Below, in pieces: positions 31,033-39,143 of a stretch of DNA of 64,000 nt. Position 1 is the first letter of the stretch. Each line of letters begins with the position of its first letter. The translations under genes and the position numbers were made by a program. The stretch covers positions 1,426,001 to 1,490,000 of the forward strand of contig NZ_CP038436.1 of NCBI RefSeq assembly GCF_004683965.1, written 5' to 3'. Source of the DNA: Nocardioides seonyuensis (GTDB lineage Bacteria > Actinomycetota > Actinomycetes > Propionibacteriales > Nocardioidaceae). The notes beneath the pieces were generated by a model. That model was given only the letters and a program-made list of their open reading frames with translations. It was not told the origin of the DNA and did not search any database.

Positions 31033-32433
31033 GTGGCCACCACGACATCCGCACCCGCCGCAGTAGCCGCTCACGCCCACGAGGACGAGAGCCCGGTCGG
31101 CCTCCGACTGCTCCTGCTTCTGGCGTTCATCGCCGCTGCGTCGCCTCTGGCGATCGACCTCTACCTCGCGAGCTTCCCCGCGATCCAGCGCGACCTGGCC
31201 ACGACCCCGGGCATGGTCCAGCTGACGCTGACGTCGTATCTCGTCGGCATCTCGATCGGCCAGCCGTTGTGGGGGCCCGTCTCGGACCGGTTCGGTCGCC
31301 GCTCGACACTGCTGGTCAGCAACGCGATCACGGTCGCGTCGTCGTTCCTCGTCGTGCTGGCCCCGACGATCGAGGTGCTCGTCGCGGCCCGCTTCGTGCA
31401 GGCGCTCTCGGCCGCGTCGGGGATGGTCATCGCCCGGGCCATGGTCGCGGACCTGGCGCAGGGGTACGCCGGCGTTCGCGCCCTCGCCCTGATGATGACG
31501 ATCCACGGCATCACGCCCGTCGTCGCGCCGGCCATCGGAGGGGTGCTGGCGACGTTCGCGCCGTGGCGAGGCGTGCTCGCCGTGCTCACGGTGGTCGTGA
31601 CCGTGCAGCTCGTCGTCACGATCCTGCTCGTTCCCGAGACGCTTCCGCCCCAGCGAAGATCAGACCGGGTCCACCTCGGAGGTCTCGCGCGAGTGCTCGC
31701 CCGGACGGGGTACTTCACCTACGCCCTCACGCTTGGCTTCGCCGTGGCCACGATGATGGCGTACATCGCGAGCGCGTCGTTCGTCTACCAGGACGTCCTG
31801 GGCTTTGCGCCGCTCGCCTTCGGGATCACGTTCACTCTGAACGCCTTCGGCATGGTCGCCGGCGGGCTGCTGTCCGCGAGGCTCGCACGCGGGCACGTGC
31901 ACCCGGCGCGAACGGTCGGCGTGGCACTGCCGAGCATGGTCGTCTGCTGCCTGCTGGTGGTGGGCGCGGCCCTCTCGCCCTGGCCGGTGCTGCTCGTCGT
32001 CCCCATGTTCGGCACCACGTTCTTCAGCAACCTCGTGATGGGCAACTGCATGGGCCTGGCGATGGAGCAGGCGCGCGGCATGCAGGGAGCGGGGTCGGCC
32101 ATGCTCGGCCTCTTCATGTTCGGGATCAGCGCCGTCGTCACCCCGATCTCGGGCCTGGTGGGAGGCGTCGACTCGGCAGTTCCCATGGGTGTCGTGATGA
32201 CTGTCATGGCGTTGTGCGCGAGCGCGTCGTTCGTGGTCGGACGTCGCGTGGTCAACCGCGACCCCGCCAGCGAGAGGCCGCCTTCGCGTGAGGCATCGGA
32301 TCGCCGTGCGCAGAACTCACCACCTCAATGTCCAGTAAGTCTATCGTCTTTATGGAGGACATCGTTCCTCCACCGCTCCCCGCACCAACCACCGCCAACC
32401 GCCCTTGCACGTCAGGAGACACCAGGTCCATGA
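31033..32433 (+). CDS. MFS drug-resistance transporter, Bcr/CflA type
   Basis: A 466-aa transporter with twelve predicted helices. The family mark PLAIDLYLASFPAIQRDLAT is in helix 1, then QPLWGPVSDRFGRRSTLLVS and ALSAASGMVIARAMVADL. The conserved part ends near residue 415. The remaining 50 residues are a Pro/Ser-rich tail that runs through an AT-richer stretch and stops only at the ATGA of the next gene. Members usually end near 400 aa, so the tail may be the result of a lost stop codon. Substrate unknown. Confidence 0.88.
   Translation: MATTTSAPAAVAAHAHEDESPVGLRLLLLLAFIAAASPLAIDLYLASFPAIQRDLATTPGMVQLTLTSYLVGISIGQPLWGPVSDRFGRRSTLLVSNAITVASSFLVVLAPTIEVLVAARFVQALSAASGMVIARAMVADLAQGYAGVRALALMMTIHGITPVVAPAIGGVLATFAPWRGVLAVLTVVVTVQLVVTILLVPETLPPQRRSDRVHLGGLARVLARTGYFTYALTLGFAVATMMAYIASASFVYQDVLGFAPLAFGITFTLNAFGMVAGGLLSARLARGHVHPARTVGVALPSMVVCCLLVVGAALSPWPVLLVVPMFGTTFFSNLVMGNCMGLAMEQARGMQGAGSAMLGLFMFGISAVVTPISGLVGGVDSAVPMGVVMTVMALCASASFVVGRRVVNRDPASERPPSREASDRRAQNSPPQCPVSLSSLWRTSFLHRSPHQPPPTALARQETPGP
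32326..32365 (+). promoter_or_regulatory. AT-richer putative promoter region of the sulfur transport operon
   Basis: A stretch with TAAGTCTATCG (32336-32346) and CTTTATGG is flanked by the inverted pair ATGTCC (32328-32333) and GGACAT (32357-32362). It has clearly lower GC than its surroundings and lies about 70-100 bases before the lipoprotein start. It partly resembles ATAGTCTAGTG in the operator near the ROK gene (40351-40361). The call is tentative. Confidence 0.3.
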
Positions 32434-33464
32434 AGATCGCCAGCCCCGGATCCCGCCGCCGGCCCACCGCCCTCGTCGCACTGCTTCTCGCTGCCGTGGT
32501 CGGGCTGACCTCGTGCAGCGCGGCTGCTGGAGGCGACGGCGGCGAGGAGCAGACCACCATCCGCTACCAGAGCTACGCCGGCGCGGTCGACCCCTTCCTC
32601 CTCGCAGACGCCCTCGGCGAGTTCGAGGGCCTCACCCTCGAGCGCGTCGGCGACATCACCGGCGGACCGCAGGCGCTGCAGGCGCTGGTCTCCAAGCAGA
32701 CCGACATCGGCGGCTCCGCGTTCTACGGCGCCATCGCCCAGCTCGTCGGCACCGGCGCACCGATCAAGGCCGTCGTGCCGTCGTACGGCTCCAACGAGAA
32801 GAGCAACTCCAAGATCGTCGCCCTCAAGGACTCGGGCATCAAGACGGCCAAGGACCTCATCGGCAAGAAGGTCGCGGTCAACACCCTCGGCGCCAACAAC
32901 GAGGCCGTGCTCGACACGTGGTTCGACCAGGAGGGCCTGAGCGAGGAGGAGCAGGACCAGATCACCCTGGTGCCGCTGCCGCCGCTCAACACCCCTGAGG
33001 CGCTCGGCAAGGGGCAGGTCGACGCCGCGGTCCTGTCCTTCATCAGCTACAAGGCGACCGTCGCGCAGTACGACGTCGTAGAGCTCACCTCCGACGTCGA
33101 GGTCGTCGGTGGGCCCTACACCGGAGGCGCCCTGACCCTTCGCAACGAGTTCATCGAGCGCAACCCCGAGACCTCGCAACAGCTGGTGGAGGGCGTCGCG
33201 ACGGCCATCGAGTTCATCGAGACCCACTCGCCCGAGGAGCTCTTCGACGTCTACTTCCCCTACCTCGAGGAGCAGGGGTTCGCCGACTACATCCCGGCGA
33301 TCGAGGCGAACTTCCCAGGCACCCTGGGCCTGGAGCCGAAGCCCGCGATCGCCGACGAGGACATCCAGCGCTGGGTCGACTGGCTCGACAGCCGGGGCGA
33401 CATCGACGGAGGCGAGCTCGACGTCAGCGACGTCTACACCAACGAGTTCAACCCGAACGCCTGA
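32430..33464 (+). CDS. ABC transporter substrate-binding lipoprotein, sulfonate/taurine (SsuA/TauA) type
   Basis: A 344-aa lipoprotein. A signal peptide is followed by lipobox GLTSC with Cys29. The mature part has TIRYQSYAGAVDPFLLADAL, SKQTDIGGSAFYGAIAQLVG and the NMT1/SsuA-like fold pattern GKKVAVNTLGANNEAVLD. ATG at 32430 overlaps the MFS stop and has AGGAG upstream; a longer frame from 32328 would spoil the signal peptide. It starts a transport operon with the ATPase and permease downstream. The sulfonate substrate is inferred from the two monooxygenases next door. Confidence 0.88.
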   Translation: MKIASPGSRRRPTALVALLLAAVVGLTSCSAAAGGDGGEEQTTIRYQSYAGAVDPFLLADALGEFEGLTLERVGDITGGPQALQALVSKQTDIGGSAFYGAIAQLVGTGAPIKAVVPSYGSNEKSNSKIVALKDSGIKTAKDLIGKKVAVNTLGANNEAVLDTWFDQEGLSEEEQDQITLVPLPPLNTPEALGKGQVDAAVLSFISYKATVAQYDVVELTSDVEVVGGPYTGGALTLRNEFIERNPETSQQLVEGVATAIEFIETHSPEELFDVYFPYLEEQGFADYIPAIEANFPGTLGLEPKPAIADEDIQRWVDWLDSRGDIDGGELDVSDVYTNEFNPNA

Positions 33465-33472
33465 CCCTCCCG

Positions 33473-33517
33473 CCCCGGCTGCCTCGCCGGGGCCCCCTGC
33501 CGGGCCTCACGCCCGGC
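33473..33517 (+). terminator. Two stem-loops after the binding-protein gene (attenuator or 3' stabiliser)
   Basis: Stem CCCCGGC/GCCGGGG with loop TGCCTC at 33473-33492 and stem GCCGGGC/GCCCGGC with loop CTCAC at 33499-33517 follow the lipoprotein stop by eight bases. The 156-base gap to the ATPase gene is much larger than other gaps in the operon. Such structures often raise binding-protein mRNA over that of the membrane parts. Confidence 0.6.
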
Positions 33518-33620
33518 CCTCGTACCGCCCGGGGACGGGGACCGGTCGCCTGCTCACGCAGCAGACGGCCGGCCCCGGGCATCACGTCCTGCACCACTGA
33601 CACCACCTCAGGAGAGCAGC

Positions 33621-34451
33621 ATGAGTTCACGCATCGAGCTGAGCCACGTAGGACAGACGTTCTGGGTCCGCGGCGACGAAGACAAGCAGCTGCGCGAGTT
33701 CGTCGCCCTCGACGACCTCAACCTGGAGGTCGCGGCCGGTGAGTTCCTCACCGTCGTCGGCCCCTCCGGCTGCGGCAAGTCCACCGTCCTCGACCTGGTT
33801 GCCGGGCTCGCCGAGCCCAGCTCCGGCCGGCTCACCGTCGACGGCAAGCCGATCACCGGACCCGGCCTCGACCGCAGCGTCGTGTTCCAGCAGTACACCC
33901 TCCTCCCCTGGCGCACGGCGGCGGCGAACATCGAGTTCGCACTCGAGGCCAAGGGCGGGATGAGCAAGAAGCAGCGCGCCGAGCGCGCCCGCGACTACCT
34001 GGACCTGGTCGGGCTGACGGAGTTCGCCAACCGCTACCCCCACGAGCTGTCCGGCGGCATGAAGCAGCGCGTCGCGATCGCCCGCAGCCTGTCCTACGAG
34101 CCCGAGGTGCTCCTCATGGACGAGCCGTTCGGCGCGCTGGACGCCCAGACCCGCGAGCGCCTCCAGGAGGAGCTGATCGGCATCTGGAGCCGTACGGGCA
34201 CGACGGTCATCTTCATCACCCACGACATCGACGAGGCCGTGTTCCTCGGCCAGCGCGTCGCGGTGATGAGCGCGCGGCCGGGTCGGATCAAGGAGGTCAT
34301 CGCCATCGACCTCGACCGCGACCCCAGCGGGGAGACCGACGTGCGTGCCTCACGCGACTTCGCGACCTACCGCCACCACATCTGGTCGCTGCTGCGCCAG
34401 CTGCACCACGAGACCGACGAGACCACGACCGAGGAGCTCGCACATGCCTAG
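33621..34451 (+). CDS. ABC transporter ATPase, SsuB/TauB type
   Basis: A 276-aa ATPase with Walker A GPSGCGKST, Q-loop VFQQYTLLPW, signature LSGGMKQRVAIARSL, Walker B VLLMDEPFGALD and switch His in FITHDIDEA. The closest families are the nitrate/sulfonate/taurine importers. GGAGAGCAGC precedes the ATG. It overlaps the permease gene by eight bases. Confidence 0.93.
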   Translation: MSSRIELSHVGQTFWVRGDEDKQLREFVALDDLNLEVAAGEFLTVVGPSGCGKSTVLDLVAGLAEPSSGRLTVDGKPITGPGLDRSVVFQQYTLLPWRTAAANIEFALEAKGGMSKKQRAERARDYLDLVGLTEFANRYPHELSGGMKQRVAIARSLSYEPEVLLMDEPFGALDAQTRERLQEELIGIWSRTGTTVIFITHDIDEAVFLGQRVAVMSARPGRIKEVIAIDLDRDPSGETDVRASRDFATYRHHIWSLLRQLHHETDETTTEELAHA

Positions 34452-35286
34452 CCTGATCGCCGAGAAGACCGAGGCACGCCCCAACCCCCGCCAGGAAGAG
34501 GCTGCCAAGGCGAAGGGGGTCTCGCTGAAGAAGGGACGGGCGGTGACGCTCGCCCGTGGCCTGGCCGGCCTCCTGGCGCTCGCCCTCGTCTGGGAGGTCG
34601 CCCCTCGCCTCCAGCTCGTGGACCCCTACTTCATCCCCCCGCTGCACGTCGTCCTGCAGGAGTGGTGGTCGATGGCACTCGACGGCGAGCTGTGGAAGCA
34701 CATCCGAGCCAGCCTGGTGCGCTCGGTGATCGGCTTCGGGCTCGCGATCGCCGTCGCGATCCCGCTGGGAGCGGCGATCGCCTGGTACCGCCCGGTGCGC
34801 GAGTTCTTCACACCGGTGCTGGAGATCTTCCGCAACACCGCTGCGCTCGCGCTGCTGCCGGTCTTCATGCTCGTGCTCGGCATCGGGGAGACCTCGAAGA
34901 TCGCGATCGTCCTCTACGCCTGCTTCTTCCCGATCCTGCTCTCGACGGTCACCGGCGTCGCGAACGTCGACCCGCAGCTCCTGCGGTCGGCACGGGTGCT
35001 CGGGCTCTCCCCCGTCGCGACGTTCCGCAAGGTGGTGTTCCCCGCAGCGATCCCGACCATCTTCACCGGGGTCCGGATCTCCGGCGCCGCGGCGATCCTC
35101 GTGCTCATCGCCGCCGAGATGATCGGCGCCACCGCCGGCCTCGGGTTCCTCATCAACTACGCCCAGTACAACTTCCTGATCCCCAAGATGTACGCCGCGA
35201 TCATCACCACCTCGGCCATCGGCGTCGGCGTCAACTACGGGCTCGTCGCCCTCGAGCGCCGCTTCTCGCGCTGGCGCCCGGAGTGA
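34444..35286 (+). CDS. ABC transporter permease, SsuC/TauC type
   Basis: A 280-aa membrane protein. A Lys-rich N terminus precedes about six helices, with the EAA-type loop RSARVLGLSPVATFRKVVFP and ISGAAAILVLIAAEMIGATA. The start MPSLIAEKTE at 34444 overlaps the ATPase stop by eight bases; the longer frame from 34345 is the ATPase gene in another frame. It completes an SsuABC-like importer. Confidence 0.93.
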   Translation: MPSLIAEKTEARPNPRQEEAAKAKGVSLKKGRAVTLARGLAGLLALALVWEVAPRLQLVDPYFIPPLHVVLQEWWSMALDGELWKHIRASLVRSVIGFGLAIAVAIPLGAAIAWYRPVREFFTPVLEIFRNTAALALLPVFMLVLGIGETSKIAIVLYACFFPILLSTVTGVANVDPQLLRSARVLGLSPVATFRKVVFPAAIPTIFTGVRISGAAAILVLIAAEMIGATAGLGFLINYAQYNFLIPKMYAAIITTSAIGVGVNYGLVALERRFSRWRPE

Positions 35287-35348
35287 CCCGGACGCCTCCT
35301 CCCGCACCCGACTGCCGTACGCCCCTCCGACACCACCAGGAGACACCC

Positions 35349-36710
35349 ATGTCCCACCGCCAGCTCAGCCTCAACGCGTTCCTCCACGACACCGGCCACC
35401 ACGAGGCCTCGTGGCGCCACCCCGACTCCTCGGTCGAACGCGCCCACGACATCGACTTCTACATCGAGATCGCCCAGAAGGCGGAGGCCGCCAAGCTCGA
35501 CGGCATCTTCTTCGCCGACGTCCCGGGGATGTGGGCGGCGACCCCCTACCGCCCCACTGCCCACCTCGAGCCGATCACGCGGCTCGCCGCCATCGCGGCG
35601 CGGACCGAGCGGATCGGCCTGATCGCGACCGCCTCGACGACGTTCTACGAGCCCTACAACCTGGCCCGGCTCTTCTCCGGCCTCGACATCCTCTCGCGGG
35701 GACGGGCCGGCTGGAACATCGTGACCACCCAGTCCGACGCCGTGGCGCGCAACTTCAGCCTCAAGGAGATCCCGAGCGCGGAGGAGCGCTACCAGCGTGC
35801 GCAGGAGTTCCTGGACGTCGTCACCAAGCTGTGGGACAGCTGGGAGGACGACGCGATCCTCGCCGACCGGGAGTCGGGTCTCTACTTCGACCCCGAGAAG
35901 GTGCACGCGATCAACCACGTCGGGAGGCACCACCAGGTCGAGGGGGCGCTCGCGGCGCCGCGCTCACCGCAGGGTCGCCCCGTCTACGTGCAGGCGGGCT
36001 CCTCCAACGACGGCAGGGTGTTCGCCGCACGCAACGCCGAGGCGATCTTCACCGCGCACCAGACCATCGAGGACGCAAAGGCGTTCTACGACGACATCAA
36101 GAGCCGCACCCGGACGTTCGGCCGAAACCCCGACCACGTGAAGATCCTGCCCGGCATCAGCCCGTTCCTGGGCGACACCGAGGCCGAGGCCAGGGAGCTC
36201 CAGGAGTACGTCGACTCGCTCACCGTGCCGGCGTACGGCCTGGGCCAGCTCGAGGGCATCGCCGGCGTCTCGCTGCGCCACCTCGAGCTCGACGAGGCCG
36301 TCCCGGTCGAGCTGTTCGCGGGCAGCGGCGACGTGCTCGACAACAACCGCAGCCGGCTCCAGGTGGTGGCCAACATCGTCGAGCGCGACCGGCCCACCCT
36401 GCGCCAGCTGCTGCACCGGCTCGCTGGCGCCCGCGGCCACAACGTCGTGGCCGGCACGCCGGTCCAGGTCGCCGACGTCATCACCGAGTGGTTCGAGGGC
36501 GGTGCCGCCGACGGCTTCAACGTGATGCCGCCGCTCTACCCGCAGCTCCTCGACGCGTTCACCGACGGGGTCGTTCCGATCCTGCAGGAGCGCGGCATCT
36601 TCCGGACCGAGTACGCCGGCTCCACGCTGCGCGAGCACTACGGCCTGCCCCGTCCCGATTCCATCTACTCAGACGCGGCCGGCCGCTCCGACGCCGTCGC
36701 GACCGCCTGA
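35349..36710 (+). CDS. FMNH2-dependent monooxygenase, NtaA/SnaA/DszA family (first copy)
   Basis: A 453-aa bacterial-luciferase-like monooxygenase. Family marks are LNAFLHDTGHHEASWRHPDS, FFADVPGMW, HLEPITRLAAIAARTERIGL, GRAGWNIVTTQSDAVARNFS and AGSSNDGRVFAARNAEAIF. These enzymes cleave C-S or C-N bonds with reduced flavin from a separate reductase. Next to an SsuABC-type importer and an SsuR-like regulator, desulfonation or sulfone cleavage is likely. Its closest functional analogues may be SeuA/SeuB of Corynebacterium. The exact substrate is unknown. Confidence 0.88.
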   Translation: MSHRQLSLNAFLHDTGHHEASWRHPDSSVERAHDIDFYIEIAQKAEAAKLDGIFFADVPGMWAATPYRPTAHLEPITRLAAIAARTERIGLIATASTTFYEPYNLARLFSGLDILSRGRAGWNIVTTQSDAVARNFSLKEIPSAEERYQRAQEFLDVVTKLWDSWEDDAILADRESGLYFDPEKVHAINHVGRHHQVEGALAAPRSPQGRPVYVQAGSSNDGRVFAARNAEAIFTAHQTIEDAKAFYDDIKSRTRTFGRNPDHVKILPGISPFLGDTEAEARELQEYVDSLTVPAYGLGQLEGIAGVSLRHLELDEAVPVELFAGSGDVLDNNRSRLQVVANIVERDRPTLRQLLHRLAGARGHNVVAGTPVQVADVITEWFEGGAADGFNVMPPLYPQLLDAFTDGVVPILQERGIFRTEYAGSTLREHYGLPRPDSIYSDAAGRSDAVATA

Positions 36711-36725
36711 CAGGAGAACCCAGAG

Positions 36726-38063
36726 ATGACCCAGAAGCAGCTTCACCTCAACGCGTTCCTCATGGACAGCGGTCACCACGAGGCGTCGTGGCGGTTGCCG
36801 GACTCCGATCCCGGTGCCGCGCTCGACGTCCAGCACTACGTGCGACTCGCCCAGATCGCCGAGGCGGCGAAGTTCGACTCGATCTTCCTGGCCGACGGCT
36901 CGGTCGCCATGGGCACCGGTGAGTTCCGGGCGTCGGGCCAGTTCGAGCCGCTGACCATCCTCACGGCCATCGCCGGGGCGACCGAGCGGATCGGCCTGAT
37001 CGCGACGGCGTCGACGACCTACAACGAGCCCTACGCGCTGGCGCGGCGCCTCGCGTCGGTCGACCACGTCTCCAAGGGTCGCGCCGGCTGGAACATCGTC
37101 ACCTCCGCCACCCACGAGGAGGCCGCGAACTTCTCTCTGGCCGAGCGACCCCTGCAGGCCACACGCTACGAGCGCGCGGACGAGTTCCTGACGGTGGCCA
37201 AGAAGCTCTGGGACTCGTGGGGTGACGGGCACTTCCTCGGGGACAAGGAGGGCGGCCGCTGGGGCGATCCCGCGCAGCTGCGGGCGATCGACCACGTGGG
37301 CACGCACTTCCGCGTCGCCGGCCCGCTCAACGTCCCCCGCCCGGTCCAGGGCTACCCGCTCCTGGTGCAGGCCGGCGCGTCGGAGCAGGGCAAGGCGTTC
37401 GCCGCCAAGCACGCCGAGGCGATCTTCGTCGCCCACCAGACCCTCGAGCAGGGGCAGGCGTTCTACGCCGACATCAAGGCGCGGGTCGCCGCCGAGGGCC
37501 GCAACCCCGACCACGTCCTCGTGCTCCCGGGGCTGGTCCCGATCCTCGGTGCCACCGAGGCCGAGGCGACCGTCATGGCCCAGGAGCTCGACGACCTGCG
37601 GATCCCCGAGTACGGCCTACGTCAGCTCGCCACGTTCCTCGACATCGACGCGGCAACGATCGACCTCGACGCACCACTGCCGCGCGAGGTCGTCGAGCAG
37701 GAGGTCCGCGAGGGCTTCGACTCCCGCGCCCGGCTGGTCATCGACCTGGCCCACCGGGAGAACCTCACGGTGCGCCAGCTGCTCGGCCGGCTCGGCGGCG
37801 GCCGTGGCCACAACGTCGTCATCGGCACGCCCGAGCAGATCGCCGACCAGATGGAGACCTGGTTCACCAAGGGGGCTGCCGACGGCTTCAACGTCATGGG
37901 CGCGTCGCTGCCCTCGGGGCTCGAGGCGTTCGTCGAGACGGTGGTGCCGATCCTGCGCGAGCGCGGGCTCTTCCGCAGCGAGTACTCCGGCACGACGCTG
38001 CGGGAGAACTACGGCCTGCCGCGACCGGTCAACCAGTTCGACGTCGAGGTGGCCAATGCCTGA
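36726..38063 (+). CDS. FMNH2-dependent monooxygenase, NtaA/SnaA/DszA family (second copy)
   Basis: A 445-aa paralogue of the preceding gene, with LNAFLMDSGHHEASWRLPDS, IFLADGSVAMGTG, FEPLTILTAIAGATERIGLI, GRAGWNIVTSATHEEAANFS and QAGASEQGKAFAAKHAEAIF. It starts at an ATG with CAGGAGA upstream, 15 bases after the first copy, so the two are cotranscribed. The two copies may act on different sulfur compounds or on successive steps. It overlaps the reductase gene by eight bases. Confidence 0.88.
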   Translation: MTQKQLHLNAFLMDSGHHEASWRLPDSDPGAALDVQHYVRLAQIAEAAKFDSIFLADGSVAMGTGEFRASGQFEPLTILTAIAGATERIGLIATASTTYNEPYALARRLASVDHVSKGRAGWNIVTSATHEEAANFSLAERPLQATRYERADEFLTVAKKLWDSWGDGHFLGDKEGGRWGDPAQLRAIDHVGTHFRVAGPLNVPRPVQGYPLLVQAGASEQGKAFAAKHAEAIFVAHQTLEQGQAFYADIKARVAAEGRNPDHVLVLPGLVPILGATEAEATVMAQELDDLRIPEYGLRQLATFLDIDAATIDLDAPLPREVVEQEVREGFDSRARLVIDLAHRENLTVRQLLGRLGGGRGHNVVIGTPEQIADQMETWFTKGAADGFNVMGASLPSGLEAFVETVVPILRERGLFRSEYSGTTLRENYGLPRPVNQFDVEVANA

Positions 38064-38580
38064 GAGCCCCGCCACTCCAGGCACCGTGGCTGTCGTCGTC
38101 GGCAACCCCAAGCCTGCCTCCCGCACGCTGGACGCCGCAACGCACGTGGCGCGCGAGCTCGCCGGACGCGAGCCCGACCTGGTCGTCGACCTCGCCACGC
38201 TCGGGCCGGGCGTGCTCGACTGGGCCGACCCGGAGACGGGGAGGCTCGTCGACCTCGTGGGCAAGGCCGGACTCGTCGTGGTCGCCTCGCCCACCTACAA
38301 GGGCACCTACACCGGGCTGCTGAAGCTGTTCCTCGACCGGTTCGCCGGTGGCACCGGGCTCACCGGGGTCGCCGTACCCCTGCTGCTCGGCGCTTCTCCC
38401 GCCCATGCGCTCGCGCCCGAGCTCACCCTGCGTCCGGTGCTCACCGAGATCGGTGCGACCGTCCCGGGCCGGGCGCTCTACGTCCTCGACAAGCAGTACG
38501 ACGACCCGGCCGCCTACGCCGACTGGCTCGCCGCCACCCGCCCGATCGTGTCCTCCCTACTGAAGCAGGAGCTCCGATGA
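38056..38580 (+). CDS. NADPH-dependent FMN reductase (SsuE/SsuI type)
   Basis: A 174-aa flavodoxin-fold reductase. The N-terminal phosphate-binding stretch is VVVGNPKPASRTLDAATHVA, and the family motif is VVASPTYKGTYTGLLKLFLD. It should supply FMNH2 to the two monooxygenases. ATG at 38056 overlaps the upstream stop by eight bases; its stop overlaps the next start by four. Confidence 0.9.
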   Translation: MPESPATPGTVAVVVGNPKPASRTLDAATHVARELAGREPDLVVDLATLGPGVLDWADPETGRLVDLVGKAGLVVVASPTYKGTYTGLLKLFLDRFAGGTGLTGVAVPLLLGASPAHALAPELTLRPVLTEIGATVPGRALYVLDKQYDDPAAYADWLAATRPIVSSLLKQELR

Positions 38581-39086
38581 CCCTCGCGTTCCCCACCAAC
38601 CAGGACCTCGACCCGATGCGACTGCGCGAGGCGTTCGGGTCGTTCCCGACCGGTGTCGTCGCGGTGGCCGCCGAGGTGGACGGACAGCTCCTCGGCCTCG
38701 CGGCCAGCAGCTTCACCAGCGTCAGCCTCGAACCGGCGCTGGTGTCGATCAACCTCGCCACCACCTCGAAGACCTGGCCCGACCTGCGGCGAGCCGCCCA
38801 CCTCGGGCTCACCGTCCTCGCCGACCACCACGGCCCGTTGTGCCGCCAGCTCGCGGGACCGGTCGACCAACGGTTCACCGACGTGGCTCACACCGTCACG
38901 CCCGAGGGCGCGGTGATCATCGACGACGGGCTCGCGGGCTTCGACACGACGGTCTACCGCGAGGTCGACGCCGGTGACCACGTACTGGTGCTGCTGGAGC
39001 TTCACGCCGTCGACCACGGCAGCAGCTCGCTCTCGCCGCTGGTGTTCCACCGAAGCCAGTTCGGGACCCTGGCCCCGGCCATCTGA
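38577..39086 (+). CDS. Flavin reductase, HpaC/SnaC/DszD-like
   Basis: A 169-aa FMN-binding split-barrel protein with LREAFGSFPTGVVAVAAEVD, GLAASSFTSVSLEPALVSIN and LLELHAVDHG. The family reduces FMN with NAD(P)H for two-component monooxygenases. It is coupled by four bases to the SsuE-type reductase, so the operon has two reductases of different folds. It is the last gene before a bidirectional terminator. Confidence 0.88.
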   Translation: MTLAFPTNQDLDPMRLREAFGSFPTGVVAVAAEVDGQLLGLAASSFTSVSLEPALVSINLATTSKTWPDLRRAAHLGLTVLADHHGPLCRQLAGPVDQRFTDVAHTVTPEGAVIIDDGLAGFDTTVYREVDAGDHVLVLLELHAVDHGSSSLSPLVFHRSQFGTLAPAI

Positions 39087-39104
39087 TCCTCGACCGACCC
39101 ACGC

Positions 39105-39143
39105 GGTGCCCTCGCCTGTCAGCTCGTGACAGGAGAGGGCACC
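39105..39143. terminator. Bidirectional terminator between the sulfur operon and the ROK gene
   Basis: A long stem: GGTGCCCTC, one mismatch, CCTGTCA, loop GCTCG, TGACAGG, one mismatch, GAGGGCACC. It starts 18 bases after the flavin reductase stop and includes the stop codon of the convergent ROK gene. With 16 paired bases it is among the strongest hairpins in the window. Confidence 0.8.
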
